Shown here piece after piece: positions 16,892 through 26,593 of a stretch of DNA of 64,000 nt. Within the stretch, counting starts at the first letter, position 1. Each line of letters begins with the position of its first letter. A program made the translations under genes and the position numbers. The DNA comes from Acetivibrio mesophilus (GTDB taxonomy: Bacteria > Bacillota > Clostridia > Acetivibrionales > Acetivibrionaceae). The stretch covers positions 18,871-82,870 of the forward strand of contig NZ_RLII01000015.1 of the NCBI RefSeq assembly GCF_004102745.1. The letters run 5' to 3'. Below the pieces are notes generated by a model. It was not told the DNA's origin. It saw only the letters and a list, made by a program, of their open reading frames with translations, and searched no databases.

Positions 16892-18184
16892 TTGAGTAAA
16901 AGAGAGTTTGGATTTGATACTCTACAGGTTCACGCAGGCCAGGTGCCGGACCCTGCGACAGGTTCTAGGGCTGTTCCGATTTATCAAACAGCATCATATT
17001 CAATAGAAAACCAAGAACGTGCAGAAATCTTATTTTCACTAAAGGAATTTGGATATACATATACAAGAATAGTAAACCCAACAAATGAGGTGTTGGAGCA
17101 GAGAATAGCCGCGTTAGAGGGAGGTTCTGGAGCTTTGGCTCTTGCATCCGGTTCGGCGGCAGTTACATATTCAATATTGAATATTGCCAAGGCTGGAGAT
17201 GAAATTGTTGCTGCAAGCACTTTGTATGGGGGCACATATAATCTGTTTTCCATTACTTTACCTGACCTTGGAATAAAAACTATTTTTGTGGATCCCGATG
17301 ACCCTGAAAACTTCAGAAAGGCTATCACAGAAAAAACGAAAGCACTTTACATTGAGTCGATAGGAAATCCCGGGATTAATATTATTGACATTGAAAAGGT
17401 AGCCGATATTGCCCATCAAAATGGAATTCCTCTAATTGTGGACAATACCTTCGGAACGCCTTATCTTATCAAACCCTTTGAATACGGGGCAGACGTTGTA
17501 GTCCATTCGGCAACAAAATTTATTGGCGGCCATGGTACCTCCATAGGTGGACTTATAGTTGATGGGGGAAAGTTTGACTGGTCTAAAAGCGGGAAGTTTT
17601 CGGGATTTACAGAGCCGGACAGAAGCTATGGGGGTCTTAGGTTTTATGAACGTTTCAAGGAGACAGCATACATAGTAAAGGCTAGAGTCAAGCTTTTACG
17701 AGACACCGGTGCAGCTATAAGTCCCTTTAATTCATTTTTGTTCCTTCAAGGCTTGGAGACCCTTTCTCTGCGGGTACAAAAGCATGTATCCAACGCTCAA
17801 AAAATAGCAGAGTTTTTAAAGGAGCATCCTGCTGTTTCATGGGTCAATTATCCGAGCCTTCCTGGCAATAAATATTATGATCTGGCTAAAAGGTATTTTC
17901 CCAAGGGCGCGGGTTCTATTTTTACCTTTGGCATAAAAGGTGGAGTTGATGCAGCCAAGAGGTTTATTGATAACCTTGAAATTTTCTCACTTCTAGCAAA
18001 TGTTGCAGATGCAAAATCATTGGTAATCCATCCTGCAAGTTCAACACACGCACAGCTGTCGGAGGAGGAACAGCGATCGGCAGGAGTACTGCCCGACTTA
18101 ATTCGTCTTTCCATAGGTATAGAAGATGCAGATGATTTGATTTTCGATTTGGATCAGGCTTTAAGAAAGGCAACTAACGTCTAA
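16892..18184 (+). CDS. metY: O-acetylhomoserine sulfhydrylase (MetY type)
   Basis: 430 residues, the typical length of OAH sulfhydrylases. PLP Lys lies in [11 protein letters not shown]; other signatures are [24 protein letters not shown] and the C-terminal [13 protein letters not shown]. The start is TTG about ten bases after AAGGAG; the nearby ATGs are out of frame. MetY joins O-acetylhomoserine with sulfide or methanethiol, giving homocysteine or methionine directly. MetY next to nitrogenase-like genes is the hallmark of methylthio-alkane reductase systems, where the reductase supplies methanethiol. Confidence 0.93.
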   Translation: MSKREFGFDTLQVHAGQVPDPATGSRAVPIYQTASYSIENQERAEILFSLKEFGYTYTRIVNPTNEVLEQRIAALEGGSGALALASGSAAVTYSILNIAKAGDEIVAASTLYGGTYNLFSITLPDLGIKTIFVDPDDPENFRKAITEKTKALYIESIGNPGINIIDIEKVADIAHQNGIPLIVDNTFGTPYLIKPFEYGADVVVHSATKFIGGHGTSIGGLIVDGGKFDWSKSGKFSGFTEPDRSYGGLRFYERFKETAYIVKARVKLLRDTGAAISPFNSFLFLQGLETLSLRVQKHVSNAQKIAEFLKEHPAVSWVNYPSLPGNKYYDLAKRYFPKGAGSIFTFGIKGGVDAAKRFIDNLEIFSLLANVADAKSLVIHPASSTHAQLSEEEQRSAGVLPDLIRLSIGIEDADDLIFDLDQALRKATNV

Positions 18185-18218
18185 GGTTATTGAAGTTCCC
18201 AATACTGTTTTAAATAAG

Positions 18219-18244
18219 TTCCTAAAAGAGTTTAGGAATTTTAA
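18219..18244 (+). terminator. Terminator after metY
   Basis: TTCCTAAA-agag-TTTAGGAA followed by TTTT. A new transcript should start after it, agreeing with the motif copy at 18261. Confidence 0.75.
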
Positions 18245-18252
18245 ATTAATAA

Positions 18253-18280
18253 AAACACGACTAAACAAGTATGAATACTA
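18253..18280 (+). promoter_or_regulatory. Sulfur-island motif before transporter 1
   Basis: AAACACGA (18253-18260) followed by CTAAACAAGTATGAATACTA (18261-18280). Same extended form as upstream of metY, cysK, the corrinoid gene and cooS. No convincing -35/-10 pair was identified here. Confidence 0.6.
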
Positions 18281-18298
18281 ATGAAAGTGGATGGAGAT

Positions 18299-18376
18299 AT
18301 GACTGAATTTACAAAGCAGCTTTATTGTTCAAAACAATTGGTAAGGGAAGAGTATGAAATACTTGAAGAAATATAA
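18299..18376 (+). CDS. Possible 25-residue leader peptide
   Basis: ATG after GTGGATGGAG opens a 25-codon frame (MTEFTKQLYCSKQLVREEYE and five more), ending 24 bases before the transporter lipoprotein gene. It has one Cys. It could be a leader peptide or a chance frame. Confidence 0.3.
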   Translation: MTEFTKQLYCSKQLVREEYEILEEI

Positions 18377-18400
18377 CAAATTAAGGGGGAGGATTTTAAG

Positions 18401-19447
18401 ATGAAAAGAAGGGTTTTGTCGGTAATTGCTATAGTTGTGTTGCTTACTTTGGTGTTGTCGGGATGCAGAAAAGAGGAAAATACATCGGGGAGGGATGTCA
18501 CAAAACACACAGGATCAACAGCGGTAAGTCCCGATGATGGCTCAAAGAAATTGAAGAAGATAACGGTATCCTATGCCGGAGGAACATGCGAAGCACCATT
18601 GTTTGTTGCATACCATAAAGGCTTTTTCGAGGATGAGGGCTTAGAGGTTGAGTTCGTAAAAGCAGATTTCGAAAAGCTAAAAACCGGAATAGCTTCAGGA
18701 AAAATTGACGCATCTGTGGGTAACTTCGCATGGTTTAAAGCTATTGAACAAGGCTTGAAGGTTAAGCTTACTGCAGGAATTCACGCAGGATGTATTGTAG
18801 CCGTGGCACCGCCGGATTCCGGTATAAAAAGTGTTACAGACTTAAAAGGCAAAACCATAGGTGTGGAATCAATAGGCGGAGGACCAATGATTATTCTGTC
18901 CTTTGAGCTTCAAAAAGCCGGGGTCGACCCTAAAAAAGATGTTCAGTGGAAGGCATTTCCTTCTGCGCAGCTTGAAACGGCGATAGACAAAAAGGAAATT
19001 GATGCCTTTATCACTTGGGACCCGTTCGGAACAAAGCTTGTCAGGGAAAAGAATTATCTTGCCTTGGTTGATATAGCCAAAGATGAGCCCTATAAATCCG
19101 GATACTGCTGCTATACTGTGGTAAGTGAAAAGCTGGTAAAGGAAGATCCTGATGCTGCAGCCAGATATACCAGAGCAATCTTGAGATCCGCTGAGTGGGT
19201 AGGTGAAAATATTGATGAAGCCTCTAAAATTGAGGTTGAAAACAATTATGTATCTGTTGGTGTAGAGGAAAATGCAGATTTCCTCAGAGGCTATGTTTGG
19301 AGACCGGGTGTAAAGGGCGCTAAAGAAAACATCAAATTCTTTATTCATGAACAAAAAGAGCAAGGTATACTTGATGCTTCTACCGATGAAACAGAATTAT
19401 TTAACAAGATATTTGCAGAAGTCATACCTGACTTTAATGGAAACTAA
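18401..19447 (+). CDS. NitT/TauT-family substrate-binding lipoprotein (SsuA-like), transporter 1
   Basis: 348 residues. A lipoprotein signal ends in VLSGC. The mature part is a NMT1/SsuA-like periplasmic-binding fold: APLFVAYHKGFFEDEGLEVEFV, GKIDASVG, LKGKTIGVESIGGG, DAFITWDPFG. A vicinal Cys pair (Cys236-Cys237 in SGYCCYTVVS) recurs in the two paralogues of this window. The family imports sulfonates, taurine, nitrate, thiamine precursors or related small anions; the context argues for an organosulfur substrate. First gene of a long operon running into the nitrogenase-like genes. Confidence 0.88.
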   Translation: MKRRVLSVIAIVVLLTLVLSGCRKEENTSGRDVTKHTGSTAVSPDDGSKKLKKITVSYAGGTCEAPLFVAYHKGFFEDEGLEVEFVKADFEKLKTGIASGKIDASVGNFAWFKAIEQGLKVKLTAGIHAGCIVAVAPPDSGIKSVTDLKGKTIGVESIGGGPMIILSFELQKAGVDPKKDVQWKAFPSAQLETAIDKKEIDAFITWDPFGTKLVREKNYLALVDIAKDEPYKSGYCCYTVVSEKLVKEDPDAAARYTRAILRSAEWVGENIDEASKIEVENNYVSVGVEENADFLRGYVWRPGVKGAKENIKFFIHEQKEQGILDASTDETELFNKIFAEVIPDFNGN

Positions 19448-19474
19448 ATAAATCCTAAAAGGGGGGATAAAACA

Positions 19475-20494
19475 ATGGCTGTAAATCAGTTAAACTACTC
19501 CGAAAATATCAGCATACATACAAATGAGGGTATAAACTGCAAAACAAGAAAAGCATTTTTCCCAATAATATTTTTACCGCTACTTGCTTTTGCATTAGCC
19601 CTGCATCTTCATCTAACCGTACCGAACAATCAGGAATTAAGCATCCGTTACACATATGCAGCAGTTTTAGTGGCAGCAACAGCTTTGTATTCGATACTAT
19701 GCTTGCTTTCGTTAAAGATTGAAATACTCTCACAGAAGCTTAAACATTTTGTACCCCTTATTACGGTGGCAGTCTTGTTAGTGGAGCTATGGGACCTGGT
19801 AACGCTGAAGCTTGCATTGCTTGAACTTCCCTACTTTCCGGGGCCCGACAAAGTCCTCTCGGTATTTAAGGATGATTGGCAACTGCTTCTTAAAAGCACA
19901 TTATATTCTTTGAGGCTTATGTTTATAGCCTATTTAATAGGAGTGCTTCTCGGATTGGTTACAGGTATAACTATGGGCTGGAGCAAAAAGGTCAACTACT
20001 GGGTAACACCATTTCTTAGAGTAATAGGCCCTGTTCCTGCCACCGCATGGATTCCAGTAGCAATGGTAGTTTTTCCGACAACTTTTTCGGCAAGTGTATT
20101 TCTGATTGTTCTTGCGGTTTGGTTTCCGGTGACGGTTATGACCAGCTCAGGCATAGCAAATGTGAGAAATTCCTTCTTTGAAGTAGCCAGAACCCTTGGG
20201 GCTGATAAGAAATATCTGATATTTAAAGTTGCCATACCAGCAGCCTATCCAAATATATTTATCGGATTATTTATGGGAATGGGCTCTTCATTTCTGACCC
20301 TCATAGTAGGGGAAATGATAGGTGTAAAAGCCGGGCTCGGATGGTATATCAACTGGGCGCAAGGCTGGGCGGAGCTTCACAAGGTATATGCAAGTCTCAT
20401 TTTAATGGCAGTAATATTCTCAAGCCTTTTGACCTTGTTGTTCAAGGTTAAGGACAAAGTTCTAATCTGGCAGAAGGGGCTGATAAAATGGTAA
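19475..20494 (+). CDS. ABC transporter permease (SsuC/TauC-like), transporter 1
   Basis: 339 residues, longer than the usual ~260 because of an N-terminal extension with three extra hydrophobic segments. The BPD_transp_1 core begins near residue 140 (LKSTLYSLRLMFIAYLIGVLLG) and contains the EAA-type loop FFEVARTLGADKKYLIFKVAIPAA. RBS GGGGGGAT. Overlaps the ATPase start by 7 bases. Confidence 0.9.
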   Translation: MAVNQLNYSENISIHTNEGINCKTRKAFFPIIFLPLLAFALALHLHLTVPNNQELSIRYTYAAVLVAATALYSILCLLSLKIEILSQKLKHFVPLITVAVLLVELWDLVTLKLALLELPYFPGPDKVLSVFKDDWQLLLKSTLYSLRLMFIAYLIGVLLGLVTGITMGWSKKVNYWVTPFLRVIGPVPATAWIPVAMVVFPTTFSASVFLIVLAVWFPVTVMTSSGIANVRNSFFEVARTLGADKKYLIFKVAIPAAYPNIFIGLFMGMGSSFLTLIVGEMIGVKAGLGWYINWAQGWAELHKVYASLILMAVIFSSLLTLLFKVKDKVLIWQKGLIKW

Positions 20495-21285
20495 ATTCCC
20501 GAAAGATAGATTCCGGAAAGCTAGAGATTAAAAATGTAAAACGCACTTTTGTGGATGTTAACGGCAATGAAATTGTGGCGCTAAATGATGCAAGTCTTAC
20601 AGTAAATGAAGGAGAATTTGTTTCCCTAGTTGGCCCCAGTGGCTGCGGTAAATCAACTTTACTTAGGCTCATAGCAGGACTTGATAATCCAGACTTGGGA
20701 GAAGTGCTGCTTGACGGGACAGCAATTTTGGGTCCGGGGTATGAAAGAGGCTTGGTATTTCAAGATCCAACACTTTTCCCGTGGCTGAATGTAAAAAATA
20801 ATGTGGCATCGGGATTAATTGCAAGAAAGGTCTATAACAAAAAGCAAAATGAGGTGCAGGACTATATTAATCTTGTGGGCCTTACCGGCTTTGAAAACTC
20901 TTACCCTCATCAATTGTCGGGAGGAATGGCTCAGCGTGTGGCCCTTGCCAGAGCCCTTGTAAACCACCCGAAGGTGCTGTTGTTGGATGAACCGCTGGGA
21001 GCATTGGATGCTTTTACCCGGATGCAAATGCAGGATGAGATTTTGAGAATATGGCAGGAGCGCCAAATCACCGTTGTTTTAGTAACCCATGATATAGATG
21101 AGGCAATCTATATGAGCGACAGAATTATAATTATGACACCACGGCCGGGAAAGATTCAAGAGATAATAAATGTCGAGATTGGAAGGCCAAGAAGGAGAAA
21201 CGATCCCGACTTCTTCAGAATAAGATCAAAAATCCTTGAACTCTTGAATTTTGCCAAAGAGGAGCAATTAAGCTATTATCTCTAA
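20488..21285 (+). CDS. ABC transporter ATPase (SsuB/TauB-like), transporter 1
   Basis: 265 residues with Walker A GPSGCGKST, Q-loop VFQDPTLFPW, signature LSGGMAQR, Walker B VLLLDEP and switch His (LVTHDIDEA). Energises the SsuA/SsuC pair encoded just upstream. Substrate inferred to be organosulfur from the neighbours. Confidence 0.93.
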   Translation: MVNSRKIDSGKLEIKNVKRTFVDVNGNEIVALNDASLTVNEGEFVSLVGPSGCGKSTLLRLIAGLDNPDLGEVLLDGTAILGPGYERGLVFQDPTLFPWLNVKNNVASGLIARKVYNKKQNEVQDYINLVGLTGFENSYPHQLSGGMAQRVALARALVNHPKVLLLDEPLGALDAFTRMQMQDEILRIWQERQITVVLVTHDIDEAIYMSDRIIIMTPRPGKIQEIINVEIGRPRRRNDPDFFRIRSKILELLNFAKEEQLSYYL

Positions 21286-21352
21286 TCGCTCAAATAAACC
21301 TGGGGTTTCTTATACGATTTAAAAATCTATAAAGTGTTTGGGGGAAGTATCT

Positions 21353-21514
21353 ATGTCAGAGATAAATAAAAGTGATAGAAGAGCACTTACTGAGGAAGAT
21401 ACAAAAAGACTAATTCAAATCATCAATAATATAAAATTCGGAACAGTCACGATTATTATTCAAGACGGCAAGGTGATTCAAATTGAAAAGAATGAAAAAA
21501 TAAGGCTTGTCTAA
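21353..21514 (+). CDS. YezD-like small protein (DUF2292)
   Basis: 53 residues: an acidic/basic helix (ALTEEDTKRLIQIINNIKFG) followed by TVTIIIQDGKVIQIEKNEK, the beta-hairpin pattern I associate with YezD/DUF2292. YezD genes are found in sulfur-assimilation operons of Bacillus and clostridia; the function is unknown. It lies between the transporter ATPase and K1, 14 bases before K1. The RBS is GGGGGAAG. Confidence 0.7.
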   Translation: MSEINKSDRRALTEEDTKRLIQIINNIKFGTVTIIIQDGKVIQIEKNEKIRLV

Positions 21515-21528
21515 AGGTGGGGTTATAA

Positions 21529-22866
21529 ATGGGGAAGTTTGTTGATCGTCCAAAATATATTTGTGCAATGGGAGGTGCCGTTGCTACACTTAATGCCTTG
21601 CCCGGTGTTGTTCCTATACTTCATGCAGCAGCCGGGTGTGGATTCAATATATCAAATGCAATTAATGGAGGCGGCGGCTATGTGGGAAGCGGATATTGCG
21701 GAGGCCAGTCGCTACCAAGCTCAAATGTTTTTGAAAAGGAAATTGTTTTCGGCGGTGAGGGAAGGCTCGAACAGCAGATTTTAAGCACAATGGAAATTGC
21801 AGAGGCAGATATTTATTTTGTCATTACAGGCTGCATGGTGGAAATGATAGGAGATGATGCGGTATCTGTAGTTAAAAGGCTCAACAAGGGCAAGAGGTTA
21901 TTTGCTGCCGATACCGGAGGGTTTAGAGGAAACTCTTATAAAGGCTATGATATTGTTTTGTCAAAGCTCTTCAGTGAGTACGTCCAAACCGGTCTTGAAA
22001 AGGATGAAAGGCTGGTTAACCTCTGGGGCATTGTACCTGTACAGGATGTTTACTGGAAGGGAAACTTAAGGGTTTTAAAAAAGCTTGTTGAAGGTCTGGG
22101 GTATAAGGTCAACACATTTTTTGGAGAAGATGAAACCCTTGAGGACTTAAAAGAATCGTCAAAAGCAATTCTAAATATTGTTGTCTCGGATACATACGGG
22201 ATTGATGCGGCCAAAACCTTTAAAGAAGTGCATGACACTGATTATATCACCACTGATTTTCCCATTGGAGACCATGGAACAGCAAGATTTATTAAAGAAG
22301 TGGGAACAGCCCTTGGTGCAAGTAATGAAGTAATCAATGCGCTTATTAAAAAGGAAAGAAAAAGGTATTACGGGTACTTAGAGAGGGTTGTGGATGCCTA
22401 TAGCGATTTTGATCTTCAAAGATACGCAGTTATTGTAGGGGATGCAAATTATACTCAGGGACTTACAAGATTCCTTTCCGATGATTTGGGCTGGCTTCCT
22501 GAATTGGTTATTATAAATGATTTGCTGGAGGAAGAACAAAAGGAATTCTTAAGAAGGAAATTTAGTGACTATGAATCGGGGATAAAGCCTGAGTTGGTAT
22601 TTGATACAGATGCCTCTAGTGTATTGAAACATATAAACCGCCATTGGGAAGTGAATAAAAACCCCAGATATTATGATTCAATGACTCCAGCTTTTCTCAT
22701 CGGCAGTAGTTTTGAAAAAGAAACTGCCCAAAAAATTAAAGCTCAACACTTAAGTGTAATGTATCCGGTTTCCAACCGTGTTGTTTTGGATAGGGCATAC
22801 GCAGGCTTCGAGGGAGCACTTACATTAACGGAGGATATTTTCAGTGTGCTTTTGGAGAGTAGATGA
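21529..22866 (+). CDS. Nitrogenase-like beta-type subunit, K1
   Basis: 445 residues of the nitrogenase component 1 superfamily, NifK/NifN-like and lacking the N-terminal extension of NifK. All three P-cluster-type cysteines are present: Cys12 (YICAMGG), Cys37 (AAGCGFN) and Cys102 (TGCMVEMIGDD). Unlike NifN, none is lost, so a bridging cluster with the alpha partner D1 is expected. The order is unusual: K1 precedes D1, while the second pair is D2-K2. Good RBS (AAAGGTGGGG). Not a classical N2-fixing subunit by context. Confidence 0.87.
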   Translation: MGKFVDRPKYICAMGGAVATLNALPGVVPILHAAAGCGFNISNAINGGGGYVGSGYCGGQSLPSSNVFEKEIVFGGEGRLEQQILSTMEIAEADIYFVITGCMVEMIGDDAVSVVKRLNKGKRLFAADTGGFRGNSYKGYDIVLSKLFSEYVQTGLEKDERLVNLWGIVPVQDVYWKGNLRVLKKLVEGLGYKVNTFFGEDETLEDLKESSKAILNIVVSDTYGIDAAKTFKEVHDTDYITTDFPIGDHGTARFIKEVGTALGASNEVINALIKKERKRYYGYLERVVDAYSDFDLQRYAVIVGDANYTQGLTRFLSDDLGWLPELVIINDLLEEEQKEFLRRKFSDYESGIKPELVFDTDASSVLKHINRHWEVNKNPRYYDSMTPAFLIGSSFEKETAQKIKAQHLSVMYPVSNRVVLDRAYAGFEGALTLTEDIFSVLLESR

Positions 22867-22881
22867 TGGGAGGATTTATCA

Positions 22882-24402
22882 ATGGAAAATAGAGTATACA
22901 ATTATCTCAATGAAAAAGCTCCGCCGGTAAGGGAGGACAGACTGAAGGCCTGCAGCGCCTTTGGCGGAAGCTGCTGTGCCCTTTCTGAAGGAATCAGGAA
23001 AGGTTGCCTTAACGGAACAAGAAGGCAGTTTTCGCAAACCCAGGGATGTACGCTTGTTTTGAGCCTGGCAATTCTAAATACCGTACGCAATGCAGTTATT
23101 GTTGTGCACGGCCCTATCGGGTGCGGTGGAGGCAATATTTTCTTTGCCGGGATTTCAAAGATGTTTAAGCAGCTAAGAGACCCAAAAGCTGAAGGACTGA
23201 TTTGGATTAACACCAATCTTGACGAGGCAGACAGTATATCTGGCGGAGAAGCAAAACTCAAAGAAGCAATATTATTTGCAGAAGAAGAATTCCGGCCTGA
23301 GGCAATTATTGTAGTAAACAGCTGTGTTCCTGCCATTATCGGGGATGATGTGGAAAGTGTGGCTAAGGACCTGCAAAAAAGGATAGCAGCAAAAATAGTA
23401 ACAGTACATTGTGAGGGCTTTAAAAGCAAAATTATGGCGACAGCTTATGACTCGGTTTACCATGGGATACTTAGAAATCTCGTAATCGGTAATGAAAAGC
23501 CTCAAAAAGACTTTATAGATGACGAGGAGAGATACAAAGCAGAGCTTGTAAAAAGCAAAACCGTAAATCTTTTAAATGTTTCGTCAATGAGTCATAGCGA
23601 TGAATTGGAGCTTAAGCGTATACTGGAGGCTTTAGGACTAAAGGTCAGGATTCTTCCTTGTTATTCGACTCCTGAAGACTTTGAAGAGATTCATGAGGCG
23701 GCCTTGAACGTAAGTATCTGTTCAACCCATGATGATTATTTTGTGGGGCATTTGAAAGAACATTACAACATACCCTATATCCTTGAAACCATACCGATAG
23801 GCATTGAAAATACAAATAAATGGGTGCTGGATATTGCTGAGCATTTCGGTCTTCGCCAGGAGGCACAGAGGTTGGTTGAGTATGAAACCCGAGAACTCAA
23901 TAAAGCACTGGAACCATATAAAAAAGCCCTTGCCAATAAAACCGTATTCTTGGCAGGAGGAGAAATAAGGGTTCTTGCAACTGCAGAGCTGTTGCAGGAC
24001 TTGGGGCTCGAGGTTTTGGGAATGAAGGGCTATCACTTTGATGAATTTGGTGAAAAGCTGATTCCGACGGTAAAGAACAATGACAAGATGGTCTTTAACA
24101 TAGCAACAGGTCAACCCTTTGAACAATCCAACCTCTTAAAGAACCTTAAGCCTGATGTATATGTAGGGCATGTGGGCGGAAATGTGTGGGCTGCCAAGCA
24201 AGGCTTGCCGGTATTCCCTATTTTCTCGCAGGCAGTAAACTATATGGGATACTCAGGGGTATTTGAGGTGGCACGAAGATTAAACAGGATACTAAAGAAC
24301 AATTCTTTTAATAAAAACATTTCAAAACATACAAGGCTTCCATATTATGACAGTTGGTACGAGGAGGATCCGTTTAAATATATTGAAAATCAGGGGAAAT
24401 GA
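22882..24402 (+). CDS. Nitrogenase-like alpha-type subunit, D1
   Basis: 506 residues. Equivalents of the NifD P-cluster cysteines are Cys56 (QTQGC), Cys81 (HGPIGCGGG) and Cys148 (NSCVPAIIGDD). The cofactor Cys275 of A. vinelandii NifD corresponds to Cys280 (ICSTHDDYF...EHYNIPY). NifD Gln191 and His195 fall on Met and Tyr in the HCEGFKSK segment. No His is found in the region matching His442 (FPIFSQAVNYMGYSG). It thus keeps one cofactor anchor but lacks N2-reduction residues, as in group IV-type homologues such as methylthio-alkane reductase. Extra Cys near the N-terminus (GGSCCAL). Confidence 0.87.
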   Translation: MENRVYNYLNEKAPPVREDRLKACSAFGGSCCALSEGIRKGCLNGTRRQFSQTQGCTLVLSLAILNTVRNAVIVVHGPIGCGGGNIFFAGISKMFKQLRDPKAEGLIWINTNLDEADSISGGEAKLKEAILFAEEEFRPEAIIVVNSCVPAIIGDDVESVAKDLQKRIAAKIVTVHCEGFKSKIMATAYDSVYHGILRNLVIGNEKPQKDFIDDEERYKAELVKSKTVNLLNVSSMSHSDELELKRILEALGLKVRILPCYSTPEDFEEIHEAALNVSICSTHDDYFVGHLKEHYNIPYILETIPIGIENTNKWVLDIAEHFGLRQEAQRLVEYETRELNKALEPYKKALANKTVFLAGGEIRVLATAELLQDLGLEVLGMKGYHFDEFGEKLIPTVKNNDKMVFNIATGQPFEQSNLLKNLKPDVYVGHVGGNVWAAKQGLPVFPIFSQAVNYMGYSGVFEVARRLNRILKNNSFNKNISKHTRLPYYDSWYEEDPFKYIENQGK

Positions 24403-24424
24403 AGAAAATGGGAGGCGATTTAAG

Positions 24425-25315
24425 ATGGTATATGACAGCGCGAATTTAAATGTTACGATGCGCCCAGAGCTTCGCCGGCATCCATGTCTGGATGCCGGAA
24501 GCCATAATAAATACGGAAGAATTCACTTGCCGGTAAGTCCTATATGTAATATACAGTGCAAGTTTTGCCGCAGATGCTTTAACAAATGGGAGGAACGACC
24601 CGGAGTGACCAGAAAAATACTTTCCCCAAAAGAAGCCTTAACTATAGTGGATAGAGCTTTAGAATTATGCCCTCAAATTACGGTTGTGGGTATTGCCGGT
24701 CCCGGGGACTCTCTTGCCAGCAATCATGCCATTGACACTTTCAGGGTGGTACATGAAAAATATCCTGAGCTGATTAAGTGCCTTAGCACAAATGGTCTGA
24801 TGCTTCCGGATAGGGCAAAGGACCTTGTGGAGGTGGGGGTTAGTACCTTGACAGTTACTGTTAATGCTGTAGATGCTGATATATTGTCCAATATCTGTAC
24901 ACATATAGTATGGGATGGAAAAGTTAATTATGGGAAGGAAGCAGCATTAAGGCTCCTCGCTTCTCAGACCAGAGGAATATGGGAAGCGCACAAGAGAGGA
25001 ATCTTTGTAAAAATCAATACTGTTTTAATACCGGGAATAAATGATGAACATGTGGGTGACGTGGCAAGGACTGTAGCCGGACTTGGAGCGAGCAAAATCA
25101 ATATTATACCTTTGATTCCCCAATTCGAAATGGCAGATATTGAGGCCCCCGATTGTGCGATGCTAAATAAAGCAAGAGAGGATGCGGAGCAGTATTTAGA
25201 GGTGTTCAGGCATTGCACCCACTGTAGGGCTGACGCATGTGGAATACCGGGAAGTAATGAGGATTTGGCCGATAGGCTTTATGAGCAAAGGATAGAAACA
25301 TTTTCCCACGGATAA
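24425..25315 (+). CDS. NifB-like radical SAM cofactor synthase
   Basis: 296 residues from the ATG 7 bases after GGGAGGCG; the longer in-frame start inside D1 has no ribosome site. N-terminal HPCLDAGSHNKYGRIHLPVSP and CNIQCKFC (CxxxCxxC radical SAM) with ERPGV, and the C-terminal HCTHCRADACGIPG, are NifB signatures for the extra Fe-S precursor clusters. NifB fuses two [4Fe-4S] clusters with carbide from SAM to make the 8Fe core. The NifX-like C-terminal domain of many NifBs is a separate gene downstream. Confidence 0.92.
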   Translation: MVYDSANLNVTMRPELRRHPCLDAGSHNKYGRIHLPVSPICNIQCKFCRRCFNKWEERPGVTRKILSPKEALTIVDRALELCPQITVVGIAGPGDSLASNHAIDTFRVVHEKYPELIKCLSTNGLMLPDRAKDLVEVGVSTLTVTVNAVDADILSNICTHIVWDGKVNYGKEAALRLLASQTRGIWEAHKRGIFVKINTVLIPGINDEHVGDVARTVAGLGASKINIIPLIPQFEMADIEAPDCAMLNKAREDAEQYLEVFRHCTHCRADACGIPGSNEDLADRLYEQRIETFSHG

Positions 25316-25342
25316 CAGGTTTATGAAAGAAGGTTTTATTAT

Positions 25343-25678
25343 ATGGGTTATAAGGTGGCTGTTGCAAGCAGTGATGGGAAAGTAGTAAATACCCACTTTG
25401 GAAGAGCATTGAACTTTTTGATTTTTGAAATTAATGAAGATGGATGGGAGTTTTTGGAGTCCAGAGAAAATCGTCCTGCATGCTCTTATGGTGAACATAG
25501 TGAAGGTGGGCTATTATATTCAGCCGAACTACTTGCCGATTGTAAAATTGTTTTAGCGTCTATGATTGGATCCGGAGCAATACAAGTACTTGAGCAGAAA
25601 GGAATAAAAGCTTTTGCTGCGGCCGGATATATTGATGAGCTGTTGGATAGATTGGTAAATCCCAAAATAAAAATCTAA
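25343..25678 (+). CDS. NifX/NafY-like cofactor-binding domain protein
   Basis: 111 residues matching the dinitrogenase iron-molybdenum cofactor-binding fold: KVAVASSDGKVVNTHFGRALNFLIFEINEDG, with His in the conserved HFG turn. It probably holds or hands over the NifB product to D1K1 or D2K2. It lies between nifB-like and nifH-like genes, as expected for a split NifB-NifX. Confidence 0.85.
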   Translation: MGYKVAVASSDGKVVNTHFGRALNFLIFEINEDGWEFLESRENRPACSYGEHSEGGLLYSAELLADCKIVLASMIGSGAIQVLEQKGIKAFAAAGYIDELLDRLVNPKIKI

Positions 25679-25696
25679 AGGTTAGGAGTGTTTAAA

Positions 25697-26575
25697 TTGG
25701 CAAATAAAAAGATTAAGCAGATAGCTATTTACGGAAAAGGTGGAATCGGAAAATCCACAACCACATCCAATATAAGTGCAGCTTTGGTAAAACAGGGTTT
25801 TAAAGTAATGCAGTTTGGATGTGACCCCAAAAGTGATTCCACCAATACTTTAAGAGGTGGTAAATATATACCTACAGTTTTGGACACATTGAGGGAAAAG
25901 ACCACAGTAAAGGCCAGTGAGGTTATACATGAAGGATTCGGCGGAGTGTACTGCGTTGAAGCAGGAGGGCCGGCTCCAGGAGTTGGCTGTGCCGGAAGAG
26001 GAATAATAACTGCTGTCCAATTATTCAAGCAACAAAGGGTTTTTGAAGAGCTGGATCTGGATTTTGTAATATATGATGTCCTTGGAGATGTGGTTTGCGG
26101 AGGATTTGCCGTTCCCATCAGGGAAGGTATTGCAGAGCATGTATTTACAGTATCGTCAGCAGATTTTATGGCTGTTTATGCGGCAAATAACCTTTTTAGA
26201 GGAATACACAAGTATTCAAATGCCGGAGGTGCCTTGTTGGGAGGCGTCATAGCCAACTCAATAAATGCCCCCTATGCCAAAGAGATAATAGATGATTTTG
26301 TCAAACAAACAAAAACCCAGGTGGTAGAATACGTTCCAAGATCGGTCACTGTCACGCAAAGTGAGCTTCAGGGCAAAACCACAATTGAAGCGGCTCCAAA
26401 TTCAGAGCAGGCAAAGATATATACAAGACTTGCATTAAAAATTGCGGAGCACACTGAGTCAAAGGTACCTGAGCCTTTGGATGTCCATGAGCTTCGGGAA
26501 TGGGCTTCTAAATGGGCGGATCATTTGCTGGCCCTTGAAACGGGTGAAGTCACAAGCAAAGCGTCTTGCATTTGA
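25697..26575 (+). CDS. NifH-like Fe protein (component 2 reductase)
   Basis: 292 residues from a TTG eight bases after AGGAG; the GTG at 25688 overlaps the ribosome site. P-loop GKGGIGKST, the bridging [4Fe-4S] ligands Cys98 (GVGCAGRG) and Cys134 (GDVVCGGF), and the CDPK.DST region are all present. It hydrolyses ATP to pass electrons to component 1. As the only NifH in the window it presumably serves both D1K1 and D2K2. Confidence 0.95.
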   Translation: MANKKIKQIAIYGKGGIGKSTTTSNISAALVKQGFKVMQFGCDPKSDSTNTLRGGKYIPTVLDTLREKTTVKASEVIHEGFGGVYCVEAGGPAPGVGCAGRGIITAVQLFKQQRVFEELDLDFVIYDVLGDVVCGGFAVPIREGIAEHVFTVSSADFMAVYAANNLFRGIHKYSNAGGALLGGVIANSINAPYAKEIIDDFVKQTKTQVVEYVPRSVTVTQSELQGKTTIEAAPNSEQAKIYTRLALKIAEHTESKVPEPLDVHELREWASKWADHLLALETGEVTSKASCI

Positions 26576-26593
26576 GAGGAGTGGGAGATTTCT

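Noticed and set aside
24347..24424. Longer NifB-like start inside D1
   Set aside because: GGGAGGCG is positioned for the ATG at 24425, and NifB homology begins just after it.
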